DNA from: an uncultured Lachnospiraceae bacterium
GTDB lineage: Bacteria > Bacillota > Clostridia > Lachnospirales > Lachnospiraceae
Direction: 5' to 3'
DNA length: 12,165 nt
NCBI GenBank assembly: GCA_910585255.1
Contig: CAJUEI010000107.1
Location: 1-12,165, forward strand
Positions 1-5,830 of the stretch are shown one piece after another. Under the pieces are notes generated by a model. The model did no database searches. It saw only the letters and a list, made by a program, of their open reading frames with translations, and was not told the origin of the DNA. The translations under genes were made by a program, and so were the position numbers. How positions within the stretch are numbered: the stretch's first letter is position 1; each line of letters opens with the position of its first letter.

Positions 1-60
1 ACTTTCCTCCGAAGTCACAGCGGAAAGGAATCACTTTCCCGCTCTAGCTGTCTTTTCCTG
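1..60 (+). repeat. Right end of large covarying hairpin repeat (copy A, cut by window edge)
   Basis: This stretch matches the 3' arm of the complete copy at 5004-5263. It shares the CTCCGAAGTCACAGC block (here 7-21), then an arm at 17-45 that differs from copy C at several bases, then CTCTAGCTGT (42-51) and a short T-rich tract. The 5' arm lies outside the window. The arm is nearly complementary to the 5' arm of copy D (12030-12058), so A and D look like one sequence subtype and B and C carry others. No protein is encoded. It is identified only by comparison with the other copies in this window. Confidence 0.8.
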
Positions 61-129
61 CCTGTAAAGATATAGTTGATTCATGCATCCAAAAGGGAGA
101 TATTATAGGAAAAAGTAGAATTAAGAAAA

Positions 130-344
130 AAGAAACATAGATGGTATATAATACATTTATAAAAATGCTCTGTATTTATAAAGCAGTAAAGTAGTATAGA
201 AAAAATGAAGATTGTGATAATATATCTGCAAAAATAGTTTGTGTTTACAGAATAGTATAGAAAAAATGTAGATTGTGCTACAATATATCTGTAAAAATGA
301 TTCATATTTACGGAGCAGTATAGAAACGTAGATTGTGGTATAAT
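130..344 (+). repeat. Degenerate tandem array of ~62 bp promoter-like units
   Basis: About three and a half units are visible: roughly 130-192, 193-253, 254-316 and 317-344 (partial). Units share AGTATAGAAA, then GATTGTG and a -10-like hexamer (TATAAT 147-152, GATAAT 216-221, TACAAT 279-284, TATAAT 339-344). The last three hexamers have a TGn extended -10 directly before them. Four bases after each complete -10 sits a hairpin with a 7-nt arm, 11-nt loop and 7-nt arm (157-181, 226-250, 289-313). Stem sequences differ between units (TTATAAA, CTGCAAA, CTGTAAA) while the geometry stays the same; one stem has a mismatch and one a G-T pair. A weak further fragment may lie at 62-90. The last unit is cut at its -10 by copy B. 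No clear -35 boxes were found, so promoter activity is inferred. Confidence 0.6.
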
Positions 345-584
345 ACAGCCAGAGTGAGTCAAAGGCACGCTGTGACTTCGGAGAAAAGCTAGAAGTTCTT
401 AGACTTCTGTCGATTCATTAGGATTTTTTGCCATTCTTGAATGGCAAAAAAAGGGGTGTGTTTAGCCCGCAGCACGGGCGAATTGCACCCCGGTCCGTCC
501 GGTTGGATGCACCTAGATGCAGAAGTCTTAGAGCTTCTGCTTTTCGGAGAGCGGAACAGCGTGTTTTGACCCACTCTGGCGTCC
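345..584 (-). repeat. Complete large covarying hairpin repeat (copy B, reverse orientation)
   Basis: This is the reverse-strand counterpart of copy C. The outer arms (349-373 with 556-579) pair with a one-base bulge and a few mismatches, although their sequence differs widely from copy C. The inner arms (391-409 with 520-538) pair at 17 of 19 positions plus one G-T. The core holds GGGGTG 453-458 pairing CACCCC 486-491, which encloses GCCCG 465-469 pairing CGGGC 475-479. Next to it is a hairpin of GCCATTC/GAATGGC (430-445) flanked by T and A runs. The right arms meet an internal loop with the same conserved bases as the other copies. Short reading frames across it on both strands are chance products of the palindrome. 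Confidence 0.85.
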
Positions 585-619
585 TCTTTAGGGGATGTTT
601 GGATTGTTTTAAATTTTGC

Positions 620-648
620 TTGCAGAAATAAAAGAATTGCTGTATAGT
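620..648 (+). promoter_or_regulatory. Probable sigma-A promoter of the GGDEF/EAL gene
   Basis: The -35 box TTGCAG (620-625) and the -10 box TATAGT (643-648) are separated by 17 bp, with an AT-rich stretch upstream (606-617). The arrangement closely resembles the promoter at 5363-5391, including the shared TTTTAAATTTT upstream. Transcription would start near 655 and give a leader of about 187 nt before the ATG at 842. Within that leader I see only a weak 5-bp hairpin (AACCA/TGGTT, about 652-668) followed by T-rich sequence, and no recognisable riboswitch. In particular, no cyclic-di-GMP aptamer was recognised. Confidence 0.6.
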
Positions 649-841
649 AAGAACCAAAATTCATGGTTTTTGTTTAAGCATAATGTCTTAGATGAATTCT
701 CATCAATAAAATCCAGAAGGAAATTTACATGGTTATTATTTGTTGTAGTACTAGGCAGAAGGAAAAAAATATGAGATACTAGGGATAAGAAATCGAAAAG
801 TGGTGTTGGAGGATTATTAGTTGGAGCAAATAGTATAGGGA

Positions 842-3800
842 ATGGGAAAGAAAGGACAGATAGTGGAAAAGAAAAAACAAATGGAACAGGAAAAGGATTT
901 TTCTTCTAAGCAGGAAGAAATGGAACAGTTAGAAGAAAATCAGGTTTCTCAAAAGGTGTGGGAATCGTTAGGGGAGATTAAGCGTGTAATGATACAACTG
1001 CAGTGTGCAATTGAGGAATTGGAATTAAAGAATCAAAAGCTGCAGGAAGCAAATCAGGAATTGCTGGATTGGAATCAGGAATTGCAGAGCAAGAATCAGA
1101 GCAATCGAAAGACAATTGAGGGATTGGTTGGAATTAATCAGGATTTAGATGACTTGTTGATTCGTTCGAAAATCGGTGCATTATATCTGGACAGTGATTT
1201 GTGTATTCGAAAGATTACTCCGGTTATGGAACAAAATACCTTGCTGCTTTCATCTGATGTGGGACGCTGCGTGGAATATGTACGTTTTATGAATCAATAT
1301 TTGAATTTTTCTGAAGATGTAAAAACTTCGATGGAGAAGAAAATTGTAATAGAAAAGGAAGTTGTTTCAAAAGACGGGATGAATTGGCTGATTCGGATTC
1401 AACCTTATGATAAGGAAGAGAAGAAGGGTGTATTGGTTGTATTGATTGATATGACGAAGTGGATGGAAGCAGCAAAGTATGAGCTGAAACTTTTGACGAA
1501 TAATGTTCCTGGTGGTGTGGCAAAGATGCGTTATGATAATGGACTGATTGTGGAGTATGCCAATGAGGGTCTGTTTCAGATTATGAATATGACAAAGGAG
1601 GAATTTAGTTCTCATTATCATAATTATTATGATCGGATGGTCTTGCCGGAGGATTGGGCAATGATGCGGAAGCAGATTGAGGCTGCAGTAAAGACAAAGG
1701 AGCAGCTGAAATTGGAATATCGGGTGCTGCTTTCGGATGGGAGTATCTGCTGGAGGCTGATACAGGCGATGTTGTTAGAGGAGAGAAGTGCTCCGATTTT
1801 GCAGTGTATTATTTCGGATATTACGGATTTAAAAGAGATGCAGAATCAATTAAAATCTCTGATTGATAATATTCCGAGTGCGGTGCTGCGGTTTTATTAT
1901 GATATACAGAGGAAGGAAGCAAAGCTGGTTTTTATCTCGGATCGTGGGTTTGAGATGCTGGGGCTGTCTAGAAAAGAGTATGAAGTACTCTATGGCAATC
2001 AGGATGCATTGGTTATTTTTGGAGAGAATCGGGAACGGGTGATTGCTGCATTAGACAGTATGATTCAGACGGGGCAGGAATTGCATGAGGAGTATCATAT
2101 GCACAGGGAGGACGGCAGTGATATCTGGCTTTCTATGCGGAGCTCGGTTGTGGCAAAGGAAGGAGAGGGGTATCTGATTCAAAGTATTGCTTCTGATGTT
2201 ACGGAACAAAAGGAGAATTTGAATCGGATCGGGCAGGAGCAAGAAAAGTTAAATACTATAGCAGAAATGTCGGCTGATTTGATTTTTGAGTATGATGTTG
2301 TAAATGATTGGATGCACTATTCGAATAGTCGGTTGGATATTATTGGACAGGAAATGATTACGGAGAAGTATAGTAAGAATATTATTAGCAGTGGTCTTAT
2401 TTATCCTGAGGATCTGCCTGCTATTCAGGACTTTTGCCAGGCATTGAAAGAAGGAAGACCAGAGATGAAATTGGAAGTGCGGAAGAAATATGCGGATGGT
2501 GTTTTTCATTGGAGCAGTATTCATGCAAAGACACTGTATAATCAGGACGGCAAGCCGATTCGGGTGGTGGGGACGACTTCTAATATTGATGAAAGAAAGC
2601 TGGAAGAAGAAAAACTGAAAAAGCGTTCGGAGCGGGATTCTCTGACGAATTTATATAATCATATGACAATGAAGACGTTGGTAGATGAACGGTTAAGGGG
2701 AGAGACGCAGGAAGCATGGCTGTTAGTAATGGATGTGGATGATTTTAAACAGGTCAATGATAGTTTGGGACATCTGTATGGAGATGCGGTGCTTTGCAGT
2801 TTTGCGGATGAACTGGTGCATGTCTTTGATTCACCTTGGACGGGACGGATTGGAGGGGATGAATTCTGTGTATTGGCAGTGGGGGAAACAAAGGAATCTA
2901 TCTGTAAGAAGATGGAGTTGTTTAATCGGAGAATTCGTAAAAAGTGTTCGAGTGAAGGGAGTAAGATTTCTGTTTCTAGCAGTATCGGTGCAGCGAAGTA
3001 TCAGCCGGATGTCTATCAATATGATTTGTTGTTTAAACAGGCAGATAGTGCTCTGTATTATGTGAAAAATCATGGGAAGTCTAATTATCAAATCTATGAT
3101 CCGATGGTATGCAGTATGGATAATGAAGAGGCATCTTGGTGCAACGAGAAAGATGATATTATTCGGCGGGATGCGTTATTTGCAGACGAACAGGATTTAT
3201 TGGTATTTTCTTTGGAATTGTTAGAACGGGTAGATGATGTACAAAATGCAATGAAGGTAATCTGTGACCGAATCTGCCGTTTTTTTCATTTTGATGATAT
3301 GATTATTGTAGAACGGGATAAACAGGGAAAGTTGGAAATACATTATCGTTTTAACCGCTTTGAGGAACGGGATGGGATTATAGAGGCAGAGAAAGGAAGC
3401 AGTCAGGATTTGGATTGGATCTGTTCTATGGAGCCGGAAAAGGATATTCGTATCTGGAATCAGGAGGCATTAAAAGCGAAAGATCCGGAGTTTGGCAATA
3501 CTTCTCTTTTTTGTGTGGCATTGGATAAAGATATTTTGCCGGAAGGGTATTTTTTGTTCTGGGATAGGAAAAAAGATCATGATTGGACTGCTTATACAGG
3601 AATTTTACGCCGCCTTGCCAATATTCTTTGCAGTAAATTAATTCAGTATAATGAGAATAAAAAGCGGGAGGAGCGGCTGGCGTTTATAGAGAGTTATGAC
3701 TCTTTAACACAGCTTCCGAATTATAAAAAATTTTTGTCTCTTTCGGAGGAGTATCGGAAAGAGCATCCAGAGAAGAAATTTTTCTGTACGTATTCGGATT

Positions 3801-4969
3801 TTTCGAATTTTCAGTATCTCAATGAAATTTATGGATTTGCGGTTGGAAATGAGGTACTCTATGGGTTTGCTGCAGCACTGCGGGAGCGGTGTGAAGGGAT
3901 TGTCTATGCCAGCCATATTAATGCGGATCATTTTTTGGTGCTTCATGAGGGAAAGGATATTCATACGCTTTGTCGTTTGTTTGAACAGATGACAAAGGAA
4001 TATTGTGAGGAAATTAGTCAGCTTTATCCGCTTTGTAAGTTATTTTTAGTGTCTGGAATTAGTGAAGTAAAGCCGGAGGCATGTGATATTACGTATTATA
4101 TTGACAATGCTAATGTGGCAAGGAAGACAGCGAAGGGAAGAGGAGAAACCTGCTGTGTGGAGTTTGCATCTCATATGAAGAGGCAGATTGAAAAGCAGAT
4201 AGAGATTACGACTTCTATGCAGAAGGCATTGGATAATGGGGAATTTGTGGTTTATCTGCAGCCAAAGGTTTCTTTAAAAGATGAGCAGGTTGTTGGGGCA
4301 GAAGCATTGGTGCGGTGGGTAAAAGAGGATGGGACGATCCTTCGTCCAGATGAGTTTGTGCCTCTGTTTGAGAAAAACGGATTTATAAAGCATGTGGATT
4401 TTAAGGTGTTAGAGCAGGTGCTTGTTATGCTGCGGCAGCAGTTAAATAGAGGGGAGAAAGTGGTGCCGGTATCGGTGAATTTTTCCCGTAGAAATCAGGA
4501 AGATGAAGAGTTTGTGGATCATGTATTGGCTTGTTTGAATCACTATCAGGTGCCACCGGAATTGATACAGGCGGAGGTGACGGAATCGGTTTATCTTTAT
4601 GATTTGAAGATATTGGATGAGAATATGAAGCGGTTAAAGAGAAGCGGGGTGTCGATTTCGATTGATGATTTTGGTGCGGAATATTCTTCTTTGAATATTC
4701 TTTCGAAGGTATCGGCTGATACGATAAAATTGGATAAGCAGTTTTTGAAGGAGAGTGAGAAAGAGAAATTGACACCGGAGTTTATTAAGTATTTGGTGAT
4801 GATGATTAAGCAGCTGGGGTTTGGGATTGTTGCGGAAGGGGTGGAGACAAAGGAGCAGGTTCGGATGTTGAAGGAGGCGGGGTGTGATCAGGTGCAGGGG
4901 TATTATTATGCACGTCCTATGCCGGTGAAGGAGTTTTTGGAGTATTTGGATAGGGAGAGAAGAAGATAG
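842..4969 (+). CDS. Multidomain PAS / GGDEF / GAF-like / GGDEF / EAL cyclic-di-GMP turnover protein
   Basis: This 1375-residue protein has no evident signal peptide or membrane segment and is probably cytosolic. In order it shows an N-terminal Glu/Gln-rich coiled coil (about 8-105) and a PAS domain like the one in CheB/CheR fusion proteins (about 105-205). Three further PAS domains follow (about 215-335, 340-455, 460-590). GGDEF 1 (about 598-760) has intact RIGGDEF at 669-675 and no RxxD inhibitory site before it. A GAF-like linker (about 775-930) leads to a degenerate second GGDEF (about 945-1105; NADHF at 1027-1031). The EAL domain (about 1120-1370) has EAL at 1154-1156 and the EVTES, DDFG, KLDKQFL, VAEGVE and QGYYYARP motifs, so it is probably active. 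Loop 6 reads DDFGAEYSS rather than the usual DDFGTGYSS. Both synthesis and breakdown of cyclic-di-GMP are possible. The start is uncertain: ATG 842 has only AGGG one base upstream, and a stronger GGAGG (808-812) lies 29 nt away with an in-frame stop between. ATG 881 or 920 are alternatives. Confidence 0.9.
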   Translation: MGKKGQIVEKKKQMEQEKDFSSKQEEMEQLEENQVSQKVWESLGEIKRVMIQLQCAIEELELKNQKLQEANQELLDWNQELQSKNQSNRKTIEGLVGINQDLDDLLIRSKIGALYLDSDLCIRKITPVMEQNTLLLSSDVGRCVEYVRFMNQYLNFSEDVKTSMEKKIVIEKEVVSKDGMNWLIRIQPYDKEEKKGVLVVLIDMTKWMEAAKYELKLLTNNVPGGVAKMRYDNGLIVEYANEGLFQIMNMTKEEFSSHYHNYYDRMVLPEDWAMMRKQIEAAVKTKEQLKLEYRVLLSDGSICWRLIQAMLLEERSAPILQCIISDITDLKEMQNQLKSLIDNIPSAVLRFYYDIQRKEAKLVFISDRGFEMLGLSRKEYEVLYGNQDALVIFGENRERVIAALDSMIQTGQELHEEYHMHREDGSDIWLSMRSSVVAKEGEGYLIQSIASDVTEQKENLNRIGQEQEKLNTIAEMSADLIFEYDVVNDWMHYSNSRLDIIGQEMITEKYSKNIISSGLIYPEDLPAIQDFCQALKEGRPEMKLEVRKKYADGVFHWSSIHAKTLYNQDGKPIRVVGTTSNIDERKLEEEKLKKRSERDSLTNLYNHMTMKTLVDERLRGETQEAWLLVMDVDDFKQVNDSLGHLYGDAVLCSFADELVHVFDSPWTGRIGGDEFCVLAVGETKESICKKMELFNRRIRKKCSSEGSKISVSSSIGAAKYQPDVYQYDLLFKQADSALYYVKNHGKSNYQIYDPMVCSMDNEEASWCNEKDDIIRRDALFADEQDLLVFSLELLERVDDVQNAMKVICDRICRFFHFDDMIIVERDKQGKLEIHYRFNRFEERDGIIEAEKGSSQDLDWICSMEPEKDIRIWNQEALKAKDPEFGNTSLFCVALDKDILPEGYFLFWDRKKDHDWTAYTGILRRLANILCSKLIQYNENKKREERLAFIESYDSLTQLPNYKKFLSLSEEYRKEHPEKKFFCTYSDFSNFQYLNEIYGFAVGNEVLYGFAAALRERCEGIVYASHINADHFLVLHEGKDIHTLCRLFEQMTKEYCEEISQLYPLCKLFLVSGISEVKPEACDITYYIDNANVARKTAKGRGETCCVEFASHMKRQIEKQIEITTSMQKALDNGEFVVYLQPKVSLKDEQVVGAEALVRWVKEDGTILRPDEFVPLFEKNGFIKHVDFKVLEQVLVMLRQQLNRGEKVVPVSVNFSRRNQEDEEFVDHVLACLNHYQVPPELIQAEVTESVYLYDLKILDENMKRLKRSGVSISIDDFGAEYSSLNILSKVSADTIKLDKQFLKESEKEKLTPEFIKYLVMMIKQLGFGIVAEGVETKEQVRMLKEAGCDQVQGYYYARPMPVKEFLEYLDRERRR

Positions 4970-5003
4970 AAGGGGCTTTTGAGGAATGAAAAATTGGGGG
5001 AGG

Positions 5004-5263
5004 GGACGCTAGAGTGGGGAAATGATCCCTTTTTGCTGTTCCGCTCTCCGAAAAGAAAGAACGTCTAATGCCTCTGAATTTATGTATATTCAGCCGGACG
5101 GACCGGGGTGCAATTCGCCCGTACAGCGGGCTAAACACACCCCTTTTTTTGCCATTTGGAAATGGCAAAAAATCCTAGAGAATTGACAGAGGCATTAGAC
5201 GTTCTAACTTTTCTCCGAAGTCACAGCAAAAAGGGATCATTTCCCCGCTCTGGCTGTTTTTTT
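5004..5263 (+). repeat. Complete large covarying hairpin repeat (copy C)
   Basis: This is the best example of the family. Outer arms 5011-5039 and 5223-5251 pair over 29 nt with one G-T. A conserved asymmetric internal loop follows (5040-5050 and 5214-5222). Inner arms 5058-5076 and 5187-5205 pair perfectly over 19 nt. The central region holds CCGGACGGACCGG (5094-5106) and GGGGTG 5105-5110 pairing CACCCC 5138-5143. That stem encloses CAATTC, a GCCCG/CGGGC hairpin (5117-5131) and TAAACA. A 13-bp T/A-flanked hairpin follows (5145-5172). Terminal GCTAGAG pairs CTCTGGC, and a T run (5257-5263) follows, giving a terminator-like end. The element starts 34 nt after the GGDEF/EAL stop codon. It has no coding content and no transposase. 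Confidence 0.88.
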
Positions 5264-5362
5264 CTGCCGATAGGTTTGGAGCGGATTTGTGTGTTTGTGA
5301 GGGGATGGGATTTGGTTGTAAGATTTGAGTGTAAATTTATGGGATTATTTTTAAATTTTCTC

Positions 5363-5391
5363 TTGCAATTTAGAAGTAATTGTGTTAGTAT
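5363..5391 (+). promoter_or_regulatory. Sigma-A promoter of the aspS-gatCAB operon
   Basis: The -35 box TTGCAA (5363-5368) and -10 box TAGTAT (5386-5391) are spaced by exactly 17 bp. An AT-rich block (5347-5359) lies upstream. Transcription would start near 5398, directly before the T-box leader. The 5264-5362 spacer between copy C and this promoter shows nothing else that I can support. Confidence 0.7.
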
Positions 5392-5404
5392 TACACACAA
5401 AAGT

Positions 5405-5708
5405 TAAGAAGGAAAAGGCGAGGAAAGAGACTCCTTCCGAAGAGTAACTGACAGGAATACAGTGTCACCGACTGAGAGCACTGTTTGGGGAAAGGCGGTT
5501 GTGGGAACACTCTGGAGCTGATATACTGAAAGCAGGCTTAGGTGAGATGGCGTAGGTATATTCGTTTATACACGTTACGTATTTGAGAGGAAAAAGGAGG
5601 ATACTTTGTGATGGCAGAGTCCTTTTTCAAGGCGGGTGGTACCGCGGAACAGAGAATAAATAGAATGTTTCGTCCCGGAATAAGTTTGATTATTCCGGGA
5701 CTTTTTTT
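5405..5708 (+). promoter_or_regulatory. T-box riboswitch, specifier AAC (Asn) with overlapping GAA (Glu)
   Basis: The leader carries the T-box sequence GGGTGGTACCGCG (5634-5646) and a terminator downstream. The stem I region includes an AGTA motif (about 5451-5455) with AACTG pairing CGGTT (5496-5500), and an apical hairpin ACAGTG/CACTGT (5459-5464 / 5479-5484). On the 3' side of the specifier loop the bases read GGGAACAC. AAC (5506-5508) is the expected Asn specifier, and GAA (5505-5507) overlaps it by two bases. By family knowledge, uncharged tRNA pairs with the specifier and, through its NCCA end, with the TGGT bulge (5637-5640), which stabilises the antiterminator. TGGT would pair by G-U with the G73 of a standard tRNA-Asn. 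It controls the downstream aspS-gatCAB genes. The specifier placement rests on reading the loop by eye. Confidence 0.88.
5672..5708 (+). terminator. Intrinsic terminator of the T-box leader
   Basis: GTCCCGGAATAA (5672-5683) pairs perfectly with TTATTCCGGGAC (5690-5701) around the loop GTTTGA, followed by seven Ts (5702-5708). The 5' part of the stem (CGTCCC) can instead pair with the T-box region to form the antiterminator, as in other T-box leaders. Confidence 0.95.
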
Positions 5709-5830
5709 ATGTGCAGATGAAATATACTGTTAAGGCGGCATACGGGTCGCACAGCGAGCAGGGGAAGTAAACTTTCCTATTTGATTTGAAGAAAAAGGCT
5801 TCGGAATAGAGAGAAGAGAGGAGCAGAAAA

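Noticed and set aside
130..344. Tandem array as a CRISPR array
   Set aside because: The units are ~62 bp, diverge along their whole length, and show no identical short repeats separated by unique spacers.
81..368. Minus-strand 95-residue frame over the tandem array
   Set aside because: It is low-complexity Tyr/Phe/Ile sequence produced by AT-rich repeats, with no coding signature.
345..584. Hairpin repeats as an insertion sequence with transposase
   Set aside because: No copy encodes protein and no convincing target-site duplication was found. A non-autonomous mobile element remains possible but is not demonstrated.
428..631. Open reading frames on both strands across copies B and C (for example 67-91 residues at 389-664 and 83 residues near 4917-5407)
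   Set aside because: They arise from the palindromic repeat, have no suitable ribosome sites, and the repeat varies by compensated pairs rather than by codon-preserving changes.
655..841. A cyclic-di-GMP riboswitch in the leader of the GGDEF/EAL gene
   Set aside because: No conserved aptamer sequence blocks or terminator switch could be seen; the only hairpin is weak.
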